Positions 8,939 to 17,202 of a DNA stretch of 64,000 bases are shown in pieces (position 1 is the first letter of the stretch; the number at the start of each line of letters is the position of its first letter). The DNA is from an uncultured Lachnospiraceae bacterium. Its GTDB lineage: Bacteria > Bacillota > Clostridia > Lachnospirales > Lachnospiraceae. The DNA lies in the NCBI GenBank assembly GCA_910579935.1, contig CAJTVQ010000004.1, forward strand, positions 77,981 through 141,980, given 5' to 3'. The translations under genes were made by a program, and so were the position numbers. The notes beneath the pieces are model-generated. The model saw only the letters and a program-made list of their open reading frames with translations. It was not told where the DNA came from and ran no database searches.

Positions 8939-8967
8939 TTGTCTATTCTCTCATTACATGGTACAAT
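8939..8967 (+). promoter_or_regulatory. Sigma-A-type promoter upstream of chemoreceptor leader
   Basis: TTGTCT (8939-8944), 17-base spacer, TACAAT (8962-8967). Transcription from here would give a leader of roughly 265 bases before the chemoreceptor ATG at 9242, running through the structured segment at 9011-9130. Confidence 0.55.
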
Positions 8968-9010
8968 GGTGTGCATAAAAAATATTATTATATTAATTTT
9001 TTTATATAAT

Positions 9011-9130
9011 ATGTCCAAGCGACGGTTGGCGGTCTGAAAAACATGCCAAATTACACGAAGCCAACCCCCCGCGGCAGTCGCCAAATGCCAGAAATGCCCC
9101 GCATTTCTCAAACAGTCGCCCGGCTGTTGC
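9011..9130 (+). ncRNA. Candidate structured leader RNA of unknown class
   Basis: A GC-rich block inside an AT-rich gap with several possible stems: GCGAC 9019-9023 with GTCGC 9077-9081; GGTTGGC 9024-9030 with GCCAACC 9060-9066 (competing with GCCAA 9045-9049); a perfect GAAATGC/GCATTTC hairpin 91-107 past 9000; and AACAG/CTGTT 9111-9128. An eight-base CAGTCGCC occurs twice (9075 and 9113). It lies between a promoter and the chemoreceptor gene. It does not match the cyclic-di-GMP-I riboswitch or other classes I know well. Calling it a regulatory RNA is inference. Confidence 0.35.
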
Positions 9131-9241
9131 TCACGGGAATAAAAACAATATTTAAAGGAGGAAAAATAAATTATTTTAACTTTATCCAAACTTATGCCAT
9201 ATCAATAACACAATGTAAATACAATGAAGAGGGAGATTTTT

Positions 9242-10711
9242 ATGAACTTAGAGATTTTAAAAAATGAAGAAAAACGAATGAACCTAATTATGTTTGTCTT
9301 TGTAGCCGTAATACCAATCGTTGCTTTTGTATATGTACTGCTTTTTAACGGCGGGGCATTAAAAGATGCGCTTGTATTCGTTATGGTACTGAGCAGCCTG
9401 ATCACGAGAGCCCTGGAAAAAGTCCTTGGAAAGTATGCAAAATACATATATATTTCCATTCTGCCGGTATTCGGTGCCGTCACCATCGTATTGGGCACCC
9501 CTGGCTGCTTCGGTGCGATGATGGAAGCATATTTCCTGGTATTGTTTTTATCCGTTCCCTATTATGATCTATCCATGATCAAGGTGTGCAGCATTGTCAC
9601 CATTGTCCCAAACGTAATCGCCATGATTCTGTTCCCGCAGGCATATCTGGCAATGTACACCATTCCCATCTGGATATTTGCATGGATGGTATACGCCCTT
9701 GCGATTATGGTTTCGGTTCTGATCGTTCTGAGGGCGCGGAGGTTATTCGAGACAGTGGAAACCAAGGAACACGAAGCAGAAGAAATGCTTGAAAATATCC
9801 GCGGAGCCTTTGAGGGACTGCAGCAGTCCTCGGCAGATATTTACGATTCCCTGCACGGCTTTGAAGCAAGCACGACACAGATCGCAGCTTCCACTGAAGA
9901 GATTTCTACCAGCGCAGACCAGCAGATCCAGCAGGTGGAAGGAAGCCTTCAGATATTCAATGACTTAAACAACATGATCGTCAATTCCGGAGAACGTGTG
10001 GCCCAGACCGTAGAAAACATGAAGCAGCTAAAAGAAAAGAATGATGAAGGAATCAGGTCGATCACGGAACTTTCCAGGAAATTCCGCGAGAACATCGAAT
10101 CCACCAAGAAAGCATCGGAGGGAGTTACATTGCTGGCGCAGAAGTCCAGTTCCATCGGAGAGATCATCGAAAGCATCGGACAGATCGCAAAACAAACAAA
10201 CCTGCTCGCTTTAAATGCGGCGATTGAAGCAGCCAGGGCCGGAGAAGCAGGAAAAGGATTCGCCGTAGTTGCAGACGAGATCAATGCCTTATCCAGTGAA
10301 TCCTCCACGGCAACCCAAAAAATTGATGCCATTCTGAAAGATATTATATTTACAGTGAAAGAAATTACGGAATTAATGGATTCCAACAACATTATCGTAA
10401 ACGAGTCCAATATAAAACTGGATGATACCGTACATATTTTTGATGCGATCCTCCACTCCTCAGAACAGGTCATTTCCGTAATCGATCTGCTGAAAGAAGA
10501 ACTTGCTAACATCGTAAGTATCAAAGACAACTTATTGCGGGCCATGAAACAGGTGGAAAATATTTCCCAGCATTCGGTGGAGAACACTACAGAGATCAGT
10601 GCATCCACCGAAGAACAGGCATCCGGCGTTCAGATGATCCTGAGTTCCATGGAAAATGTGCAAAACGGTATGGACCGTCTTGCAGGAGTTATCAACGCAG
10701 GCACAAACTAA
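9242..10711 (+). CDS. Methyl-accepting chemotaxis protein with multi-span membrane domain
   Basis: A chemoreceptor of 489 residues. The first roughly 160 residues contain about five or six hydrophobic segments with short loops and no extracellular sensory domain, so signals are probably sensed within the membrane or from energy state. No clear HAMP domain follows; a coiled coil leads into the cytoplasmic signalling domain, whose hairpin tip is visible as IAKQTNLLALNAAIEAARAG and GKGFAVVADEINALS around residues 320-355. It would cluster with CheA/CheW to control motility or another output. AGAGGGAGA spaced before the ATG at 9242 favours this start over one six codons earlier. The long leader upstream is described separately. 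It ends in a shared bidirectional terminator. Confidence 0.92.
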   Translation: MNLEILKNEEKRMNLIMFVFVAVIPIVAFVYVLLFNGGALKDALVFVMVLSSLITRALEKVLGKYAKYIYISILPVFGAVTIVLGTPGCFGAMMEAYFLVLFLSVPYYDLSMIKVCSIVTIVPNVIAMILFPQAYLAMYTIPIWIFAWMVYALAIMVSVLIVLRARRLFETVETKEHEAEEMLENIRGAFEGLQQSSADIYDSLHGFEASTTQIAASTEEISTSADQQIQQVEGSLQIFNDLNNMIVNSGERVAQTVENMKQLKEKNDEGIRSITELSRKFRENIESTKKASEGVTLLAQKSSSIGEIIESIGQIAKQTNLLALNAAIEAARAGEAGKGFAVVADEINALSSESSTATQKIDAILKDIIFTVKEITELMDSNNIIVNESNIKLDDTVHIFDAILHSSEQVISVIDLLKEELANIVSIKDNLLRAMKQVENISQHSVENTTEISASTEEQASGVQMILSSMENVQNGMDRLAGVINAGTN

Positions 10712-10780
10712 ACCTTTCATTATAAAACGCATACAGACGCTGTTACAGCGGACATTTTCCTTTGAATGCCCGTCTGCATA

Positions 10781-10815
10781 AAAAGAGTTCCGGAACAGAT
10801 CTCCGGAACTCTTTT
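10781..10815. terminator. Bidirectional Rho-independent terminator
   Basis: A perfect 14-base stem (AAAAGAGTTCCGGA 10781-10794 and its complement 10802-10815) with a seven-base loop, A-rich before and T-rich after. It lies between the convergent chemoreceptor and ABC permease genes and can serve both. Confidence 0.9.
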
Positions 10816-10856
10816 ATATAATTCTTTATATAATTTATCTTCTCTGTTTATAACAT

Positions 10857-11891
10857 TTACGCTTTCTTACGTTCTTTGATCTTTACAAATACCGCCTGCA
10901 ATACGATGAAGAAGCACAGCAGAATCGCAGTTACGATATTGGCCCACGAACTGATGAGTTTACCGTTCGTTTTTACTAAGGTAGAAATCGTACCATTAAT
11001 CATTACCCCAAACAGGGAACCCACCACATTTCCTACGCCGCCTGTCAGCAATGTACCGCCGATAACCGCCGAGGATATGGCATCCATTTCCAGACCGGCT
11101 GCCTGAGTCGTAGTTCCCGACATGGTATTCAGACAGTAGCAGATGCCTCCGATGGATGCAAGGAAACTGGATAATATGTATGCCTTCAAAGTTACTTTTT
11201 TGACATCCAGTCCCATTAACGTTGCCGACTGCTGATTGCCGCCGACTGCGTAGAGACTGCGCCCGAAGCGTGTATAACGCAGCATCAGAAAGATAACAAG
11301 CACTACGAGCAATGCAACTATGACCGAAGCCCTGATATAAGGAATCTGAGGAATGCCCTTTTTATTCACATAAGAACCAATACCAAAAGGCATCTCTATT
11401 TTGAAACTGGACAATGTGGTAAAAACAGGGTCGCTGGTGATACTTACCTGCTCGGTACAAATCACTGCGGTCATACCTCTCGCAAAGAACATCCCCGCCA
11501 TCGTGACGATAAAGGGCTGTATTTTCAAATAAGAGATACAATATCCCTGTACCAGGCCAAATACAATACCAACCGCAAGGACAAGTATCATCAATACCGG
11601 ACTGCTCCATCCCCATCTCTCGATTCCAACGGCAATGATCATACAGTCCATGGCAACTACGGAACCCACCGAGATATCGATTCCGCCCGTCAGCATAACA
11701 CATGTCATACCGCTGGCAATACAGATCAGCCCTGCATTGTTAATTAATATATTCAAAAAAGTCTGTAAACGGGTAAAACCCTTATCCGCATATACGATAC
11801 ATCCCGCAATGTACATCACTACAAACAACGCAATGGTAATGACGAGCAGAAGATTATTACTGTTAATTTTCAGTTTTTTGTTTTGATTCAT
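10857..11891 (-). CDS. yjfF: Sugar ABC transporter permease, YjfF/RbsC-type
   Basis: A 344-residue BPD_transp_2 permease with about eight to ten membrane spans. Family landmarks are MLTGGIDISVGSVVAMDCM near residue 65, YCISYLKIQPFIVTMAGMFFARG near 120, YAVGGNQQSATLMGL near 215 and the EAA-like coupling loop AAGLEMDAISSAVIGGTLLTGG near 265. It starts with ATG overlapping the stop of the previous permease by four bases. With the ATPase, a second permease and a binding protein it forms an importer closest in organisation to E. coli YtfQRT-YjfF, which takes up galactofuranose; arabinofuranose or other pentoses are equally plausible here given araABD nearby. Symbol is by analogy. Confidence 0.88.
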   Translation of the reverse strand: MNQNKKLKINSNNLLLVITIALFVVMYIAGCIVYADKGFTRLQTFLNILINNAGLICIASGMTCVMLTGGIDISVGSVVAMDCMIIAVGIERWGWSSPVLMILVLAVGIVFGLVQGYCISYLKIQPFIVTMAGMFFARGMTAVICTEQVSITSDPVFTTLSSFKIEMPFGIGSYVNKKGIPQIPYIRASVIVALLVVLVIFLMLRYTRFGRSLYAVGGNQQSATLMGLDVKKVTLKAYILSSFLASIGGICYCLNTMSGTTTQAAGLEMDAISSAVIGGTLLTGGVGNVVGSLFGVMINGTISTLVKTNGKLISSWANIVTAILLCFFIVLQAVFVKIKERKKA

Positions 11892-12967
11892 GCCTTCGCC
11901 CCCTTTGCCGCAACCTTCTTAGCAGAAAGCTTTTTAAAATAATCTTTTACCGGCTCTGCCTGGATAACAACAATCAGGATAACCACTACCGCCTTGAACA
12001 CCGGCGCCTGTGCAGAAGAAACCCCCAGCGCATAAAGAGTCGTTGTAATTGCCTGAATGGTATATGCACCGATAATGGAACCGGCCAGATTGAATTTACC
12101 TCCGCCAAGACTGTTTCCCCCAAGAGCAACCGCCAGTATCGCATCCAATTCCATATTCAGACCGATGTTATTCGTGTCCGCCGAATAAATACGGGAAGTT
12201 GCCAGCAGTCCGGCAATACCTGCGCACAAGCCGCAGATGACATAAGTAACCAAAATGATTTTTGCAGAATTGAAACCCGAAATCCTTGCCGCCCGTTTAT
12301 TGATACCGACACTCTGGATAAAAGTCCCGAGAGCCGTAAAACGGAGTACCAAAGATGCGATCAGAATACATACCGCTGCAATGATGATCGGTGTGGGTAT
12401 GATTCCGACATAGGAACCAAATACCTGAAACGAAGGTACGCGCACATACACAATCTGGCTGTTGCACAGCAGAAGTCCGATCGCACGCCCCGCAGACCAT
12501 AAAATCAGGGTTGCCACCATAGGCTGTATATTCATGTACGCAACCAAAAAGCCGTTGAAAAGACCGCAGACACAGGCAATCGCGATACCTGCCAGCAATC
12601 CTGCCCAGAGAGGATTCGCATACTCCGAAACATTTGTTACGCCATATCCCGCCAGGAGCATACAGCACAGACCTCCCGAAAGACTCATAACAGAACCCAC
12701 GGAAATATCCGTACCTGCCGAAGACGATACCACCAATGTCATGCCGATAGCCAGAATCGCTACCTCACTGCCCCGGTTCAGCACGTCAATCAAACGCCCG
12801 TACAATACGCTGCTGTCTCCGGTAATCGACCGGATTGTAATACTGAAAAAACTAAGCGGCGGATTCCCGCTGATAATATCATATACCACATTGATCAAAA
12901 TAACGAGAATCATGCTGAAAACCGGCAAAAACAATCTCTTTTTTGTAATACCTTTCAATTTACTCAC
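11888..12967 (-). CDS. ytfT: Sugar ABC transporter permease, YtfT-type
   Basis: A 359-residue BPD_transp_2 permease and partner of the YjfF-type protein. Visible are SAGTDISVGSVMSLSGGLC, FNGFLVAYMNIQPMVATLILWSAGR, SVGINKRAARISGF and the coupling loop LNMELDAILAVALGGNSLGGG. Two different permease subunits per transporter is the YtfT/YjfF arrangement, unlike RbsC homodimers. The start is a GTG at 12967: GGGAGGTGGAGCAA lies just before it, and it overlaps the end of the ATPase gene by eight bases. An upstream TTG at 12985 would place the ribosome binding site inside the coding region. The downstream permease begins inside its stop codon. Confidence 0.88.
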   Translation of the reverse strand: MSKLKGITKKRLFLPVFSMILVILINVVYDIISGNPPLSFFSITIRSITGDSSVLYGRLIDVLNRGSEVAILAIGMTLVVSSSAGTDISVGSVMSLSGGLCCMLLAGYGVTNVSEYANPLWAGLLAGIAIACVCGLFNGFLVAYMNIQPMVATLILWSAGRAIGLLLCNSQIVYVRVPSFQVFGSYVGIIPTPIIIAAVCILIASLVLRFTALGTFIQSVGINKRAARISGFNSAKIILVTYVICGLCAGIAGLLATSRIYSADTNNIGLNMELDAILAVALGGNSLGGGKFNLAGSIIGAYTIQAITTTLYALGVSSAQAPVFKAVVVILIVVIQAEPVKDYFKKLSAKKVAAKGAKA

Positions 12968-14483
12968 TTGCTCCACCTCCCGCAATCGCTTTCATTACAC
13001 CCTCTTGTGACATCTCATCCGATTCCAGTTCCCCTACTTTCTCACCATCACGCAATACTGCCAGACGATTACAGGTACGGAGCATCTCTTCCACTTCGGA
13101 GGAAATAAAGATAATACTCTTTCCCTCGTCCGCCAATTTGATCACCAGCTTCTGGATTTCCGTTTTTGTTCCGATATCAATACCCCTTGTAGGCTCATCC
13201 AATACAAGGAAATCCGGATTGGTTGCCAGCCACCTTGCAAGAATTACTTTCTGCTGGTTACCTCCGGAAAGCTGCTTGATCAATGTCTCTCTGCTGGCTG
13301 TCTTAATGCTTAGCATTTCTATGTATTTATCTGCAATTTCAATCTGCTTTGCCATTGGAATCCGTTTAAAGATTCCCAGCTTTGCCTGCATTGCCAGAAT
13401 AATATTCTCACGCACCGACAGATCCCCGATGATACCTTCCGCCTTTCTGTCGTCGGGAAGCAGCCCCATTCCAAGGTTCATCGCATCAATCGGGCTTTTA
13501 ATGGTCACTTCTTTTCCGTCTACTTTGAGAGTTCCGGTCTGCGCCCTGTCCGCTCCATAGATAACGCGGGCAAGCTCACTTCTGCCGCTTCCAAGCAATC
13601 CGGTCAGGCCGATAACTTCTCCTTTGTGAATATCCAGATTAAAGGGCTTGATTTTTCCTGCATGACTCAGACCTTTTGCCTCAATCTCAAGCGGTGCATG
13701 AGTCATGTCTTTTTCGCCCTCCGGCTTAATGGAAGCCAGATCATCAAAGTCTTTTCCCATCATAGCCGCCACCAGTTTCACGCGGGGCAGTTCTTCCACC
13801 GTATATTCCCCTACCAGCGTTCCGTTCCGCAATACGGTAATGCCGTCGCATACCTCGTATACCTGTTCCAGGAAGTGGGTAACAAACACGATTCCTACCC
13901 CCTGTTCCCTCAGCTGACGCATCATCTTGAATAACAGGCTTACCTCGTGGTCATCCAGCGAAGAAGTAGGTTCATCCAGTATCAAAACTTTACTTTTCAT
14001 ATCAACAGCACGGGCAATCGCAATCATCTGCTGCAACGCCAGTGAATAATTTTCCAAATTCTGTGTTACTTCTATATCCAAATCCAGATCTTTCATCAGC
14101 TGTGCGGCCATGGCGATCATCTTACGCCGGTTGACTGTTCCGAACTTTGTCAAAGGTTCGCGTCCAATATACAGATTTTCCGCCACGGACAGATTCGGAC
14201 ATAAGTTTACTTCCTGATACACCGTGGAAATCCCCTTCTTTTGGGCATCCAAAGTGTCCTTATTTACAATGGGTCCGTCGATTCCGTCCACGTGGATTTC
14301 TCCGGTCTCAAATTTATTAACCCCCGTCAGACATTTTATCAGGGTGGACTTACCCGCTCCGTTTTCCCCCATCAATGCCCGTATTTCTCCTTTACGCAAT
14401 GTGAAATCCACATTGTCCAGGGCCTTTACACCCGGGAAAGTCATACAGATTCCCCGCATCGTTAAAACGATATTTTTATCCAT
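12960..14483 (-). CDS. ytfR: Sugar ABC transporter ATP-binding protein, YtfR/RbsA-type
   Basis: A 507-residue tandem-ATPase subunit. The first nucleotide-binding domain has Walker A GENGAGKST near residue 40, the Q-loop region, a family-typical divergent signature (NYSLALQQMIAIARA) and Walker B VLILDEPTSSLD. The second has a degenerate P-loop (GLLGSGRSEL), which is normal for the RbsA group, and a canonical LSGGNQQKVILARWL followed by FLVLDEPTRGID. It powers the two permeases downstream. The ATG at 14483 is preceded by GAGGAGGTCAAGG; a longer frame upstream lacks a site. A 32-base hairpin separates it from the binding-protein gene. Confidence 0.92.
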   Translation of the reverse strand: MDKNIVLTMRGICMTFPGVKALDNVDFTLRKGEIRALMGENGAGKSTLIKCLTGVNKFETGEIHVDGIDGPIVNKDTLDAQKKGISTVYQEVNLCPNLSVAENLYIGREPLTKFGTVNRRKMIAMAAQLMKDLDLDIEVTQNLENYSLALQQMIAIARAVDMKSKVLILDEPTSSLDDHEVSLLFKMMRQLREQGVGIVFVTHFLEQVYEVCDGITVLRNGTLVGEYTVEELPRVKLVAAMMGKDFDDLASIKPEGEKDMTHAPLEIEAKGLSHAGKIKPFNLDIHKGEVIGLTGLLGSGRSELARVIYGADRAQTGTLKVDGKEVTIKSPIDAMNLGMGLLPDDRKAEGIIGDLSVRENIILAMQAKLGIFKRIPMAKQIEIADKYIEMLSIKTASRETLIKQLSGGNQQKVILARWLATNPDFLVLDEPTRGIDIGTKTEIQKLVIKLADEGKSIIFISSEVEEMLRTCNRLAVLRDGEKVGELESDEMSQEGVMKAIAGGGASE

Positions 14484-14510
14484 CCTTGACCTCCTCATTT
14501 TTAAAAAATA

Positions 14511-14542
14511 AGGAGGGAATCCGTATTTCAGGAATCCCCTCC
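14511..14542 (-). terminator. Intercistronic hairpin between binding protein and ATPase genes
   Basis: GGAGGGAATCC (14512-14522) pairs with GGAATCCCCTCC (14531-14542) with one bulge; on the minus strand the hairpin is followed by TTATTTTTT. Placed directly after the binding-protein stop, it probably acts as a partial terminator and 3' stabiliser, so the binding protein is made in excess over the membrane subunits. Confidence 0.75.
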
Positions 14543-14560
14543 CATACTGCCTGTCTCATA

Positions 14561-15694
14561 TTAGTATGCACGGCCTGCCAATACTTCATCTGTCATTGTG
14601 GTTGCATACTGGCTGGTAATTCCAGGTGCAACAAATGCTTCATCATTAACCAGTGTGGTAGCTTCGTATGCAGAACCGGAATGCATAGCCTGAATAACGG
14701 AAGCAACAACGTCTGCCTGAATCGGGTTACATTCTACGTTGCAGTTGATCTTGCCATCCAGTGTATACTGTAAACCATCATGTGTCGCGTCGAAGGAAAT
14801 CAGAATCACGTCACCGTCAACCCCGTATGTGATACCAGCTGCATCCATTGCATCCATTGCGCCGTATGCTTCGTTATCATTGTGGCAGACTACTACGTTA
14901 AACTGACCTTCATAAGATTTAATGAAAGATTCCATAACTTCCTGTCCGCCTGCCTGTGTAAAGTCACCGGACTGGGAATCAAGGATTTTCCACTCGCTGT
15001 GGGATGCTGCCACTTCATTAAATCCCTCTGCACGTCCCAGAGTAGCGGATGCACCAACCGTACCTTCAATTACAAGGATGTTGGCTTCTTTTCCGCCCAG
15101 ATACTCAGCCAGCCAGTTCCCCGCCGTGATGCCTTCATTCTTTGTATTGGTTCCTACCCATGCATCATACATGGAAGCGTCTGCATCAATTTCACGGTCA
15201 GCAATGATAACCGGAATTCCGGCATCCTGTGCTTCCTGAAGTACCGTATCCCATCCTGCCGTCTCAATCGGAGCGATTACAATGTAATCCAGTTCCTGTC
15301 CGATAAAGTTACGTACTGCTTCCAACTGTGCCGCATTGTCATTGTCGCAGTCAACCAACTGTAATTCATAGCCGTTCTCAGCCGTGAATGTATTCTGATA
15401 GTTCTGTGTATTGGCGGTACGCCAGTCGGATTCATGCCCAACCTGTGCATAACCCACGCTGATCACTCCGCCGTCTGCTGTTGTATCCGCTGCCGTGTCT
15501 GCTGCCGGAGCCGCATCTGCTGCAGGTGCTGTCTCTGCCGGTGCTGCCGTATCCGCTGCCGGCGCTGCCGTATCTGCTGCCGGAGCCGTATCCGCTGCCG
15601 GCGCTGCTGTCTGTGCATCTCCGCCGCCGCATCCGGCTACTGTTGCTGCAACCATCGCTGCCGCAAATAATACTGCTAATTTTTTTCTCAACAT
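14561..15694 (-). CDS. ytfQ: Sugar-binding lipoprotein of ABC importer, YtfQ-type
   Basis: A 377-residue periplasmic-binding-protein-like lipoprotein (Peripla_BP_4). A lipobox is seen as VAGCGG near residues 19-24. A low-complexity linker of AP/AADT repeats occupies about residues 28-75 and likely acts as a flexible tether outside the membrane. The binding domain has SVGYAQVGHESDWRTANTQN, FIGQELDYIVIAPIETAGWD, IPVIIADREIDAD and VVCHNDNEAYGAMDAMDAAG, which match the YtfQ galactofuranose-binding group, including the W-R-T motif near the N-terminus. GGGAGGATATAAAA precedes the ATG. It is the first gene of the importer operon and diverges from a GntR-type regulator. Confidence 0.92.
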   Translation of the reverse strand: MLRKKLAVLFAAAMVAATVAGCGGGDAQTAAPAADTAPAADTAAPAADTAAPAETAPAADAAPAADTAADTTADGGVISVGYAQVGHESDWRTANTQNYQNTFTAENGYELQLVDCDNDNAAQLEAVRNFIGQELDYIVIAPIETAGWDTVLQEAQDAGIPVIIADREIDADASMYDAWVGTNTKNEGITAGNWLAEYLGGKEANILVIEGTVGASATLGRAEGFNEVAASHSEWKILDSQSGDFTQAGGQEVMESFIKSYEGQFNVVVCHNDNEAYGAMDAMDAAGITYGVDGDVILISFDATHDGLQYTLDGKINCNVECNPIQADVVASVIQAMHSGSAYEATTLVNDEAFVAPGITSQYATTMTDEVLAGRAY

Positions 15695-15728
15695 TTTTAT
15701 ATCCTCCCTTTCGTTTGTTGATATTATT

Positions 15729-15758
15729 ACTTTACATGATTTCGTCTTCTTCCGTCAA
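15729..15758 (-). promoter_or_regulatory. Sigma-A-type promoter of YtfQ operon
   Basis: On the minus strand TTGACG (15758-15753), 18-base spacer, TAAAGT (15734-15729), 35 bases ahead of the start codon. The -35 is a five-of-six match. Confidence 0.6.
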
Positions 15759-15800
15759 CTTAAATTGTTCGCGTTCCGGCAAGTTCGTCGGCCTAAACAA

Positions 15801-15839
15801 TACAAGTTTTTATATTTTGATCACTTTTTATTACAAGTT
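15801..15839. promoter_or_regulatory. Paired TACAAGTT motifs (candidate operator half-sites)
   Basis: The eight-base TACAAGTT occurs at 15801-15808 and 15832-15839, 31 bases apart (about three helical turns), upstream of the importer promoter. The same word or its complement is present in operator-like sites at 26598 and 29000. The rest of the 430-base divergent gap (15695-16125) is very AT-rich and I see no gene in it. Binding by the AraR-like regulators is inference. Confidence 0.4.
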
Positions 15840-16125
15840 CCCCCCAAAAATTGATTTTTTTATATTTTGTTTAAATTCCTATTGTATTTATTTGTTTATA
15901 CGTATATTCATATATGTTTATCAATACTGTTTTTTATGAAAATTTTGTATATTTTGGCCATTGTTCACATTTTGTTCATTTTTTCATATCAATTTGTTTA
16001 TTTTTTATTTTATGGAATACCCATGCTTTTTTCCTGCCGCATATTTTTCTATTTTGTTCTTTTGATATTATACTTTTCACGTTATAATGGAACTATCCTA
16101 AATAAGAAGAAAAGGAATCTCTCAT

Positions 16126-17199
16126 ATGTCCGCCAAGTATCTGCACCTTGCATCATCATTAAAAAAACAGATTATCCAAAAGTCCGGAACCGGAGTATAC
16201 AAACTGCCCTCCGAAAACGAATTGTGCCGTCAATACGGATACAGCAGGCAGACGGTACGGCAGGCTCTTCGTCTGCTGGAAACCGAAGGATTAATTGAAA
16301 AAAAGCAGGGAAGCGGCTCTTTTGCCACCGGTCTGGCTTCAGGTTCCAACATAATAGCCGTTGTCGTTTCCGAGGAAGAGGAATACATCTATCCGTCTCT
16401 CGTCTCCGATATTAAATCCGCCCTCGGACACAAAGGGTATTCTGTCCGAATCTATTCTCACCATGGCCGCCTCGCTTTTGAGCGCAAAATTTTAGAGGAA
16501 CTTCTCCGTTCCTCTGTCCGCGGCATGATTGTGGAAGGCTGTCGGACTGCTCTTCCCAATCCCAATCTTGATTTATACGAACGCCTGAAAGAGCAGAATG
16601 TCTGCATCTTATTTCTCCATGGCAGTTATCAGGCCTGCCCTGAAAGCATTTCCGTCAAAAGCGACGACTACTACGGAGGCTATTTACTGGGAAAACATTT
16701 TCTTCAGAACAACCACACAAATATTGCCGGCATTTTCCAAATAGACAACGTGCAGGGGCTGGAACGTTACCGCGGACTTTCTGCTGTCCTGCGGGACTTC
16801 ATGGCCGGACTGCCGGATGAAAGGATCCTGTGGTACACCCAGACAGAATTAACCGCCCTGGAACAGAAATCAGATACTATGTTCCTGACCTCCTTTCTCC
16901 ACCGGCAGCTGAAAGATTGTTCCGCCGTCATCTGCCAAAATGACGAGATTGCTTACTGGCTCATCAAAGAACTGCGTTATGCCGGACTCCAGGTACCTGC
17001 GGATTTATCCGTTGCCGCCTTTGATAATAGCTACCTCAGCGAAATCTGTCCCGTCCGCCTCACTACGCTGTCCCATAGAAACCACGAAATGGGAACCGCG
17101 GCTGCCGAGTGTTTGCTGCGGATGATACAGGGCATCCCCGTATCTTCGCTGGAACTTCCATGGCGTCTGGTATCAAGAGAAAGCGACGCGCCCCGCTGA
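16126..17199 (+). CDS. GntR/LacI-type transcriptional regulator, AraR-like
   Basis: A 357-residue regulator with an N-terminal winged helix of the GntR type (LPSENELCRQYGYSRQTVRQALRLLETEGLI, residues ~25-60, ending in KQGSGSF) and a C-terminal LacI-like ligand domain (Peripla_BP_3: LLGKHFLQNNHTNIAGIF, AVICQNDEIAYWLIKELRYAG, VAAFDNSYLSEICP). This architecture is that of Bacillus subtilis AraR, which releases DNA on binding L-arabinose. It is transcribed away from the YtfQ-type operon and is the likely local repressor. A second paralogue lies at 21450-22541. The ligand is inferred from context. It converges on the response regulator gene with three bases between the stops. Confidence 0.9.
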   Translation: MSAKYLHLASSLKKQIIQKSGTGVYKLPSENELCRQYGYSRQTVRQALRLLETEGLIEKKQGSGSFATGLASGSNIIAVVVSEEEEYIYPSLVSDIKSALGHKGYSVRIYSHHGRLAFERKILEELLRSSVRGMIVEGCRTALPNPNLDLYERLKEQNVCILFLHGSYQACPESISVKSDDYYGGYLLGKHFLQNNHTNIAGIFQIDNVQGLERYRGLSAVLRDFMAGLPDERILWYTQTELTALEQKSDTMFLTSFLHRQLKDCSAVICQNDEIAYWLIKELRYAGLQVPADLSVAAFDNSYLSEICPVRLTTLSHRNHEMGTAAAECLLRMIQGIPVSSLELPWRLVSRESDAPR

Positions 17200-17202
17200 C
17201 CC

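Noticed and set aside
8767..9189. A 140-codon minus-strand frame in the intergenic region
   Set aside because: Low-quality composition, no ribosome binding site, no domain, and it crosses the structured segments.
15495..15660. Short repeats that could suggest a CRISPR-like array
   Set aside because: They are coding Ala/Pro/Thr/Asp repeats inside a lipoprotein, with no spacers.
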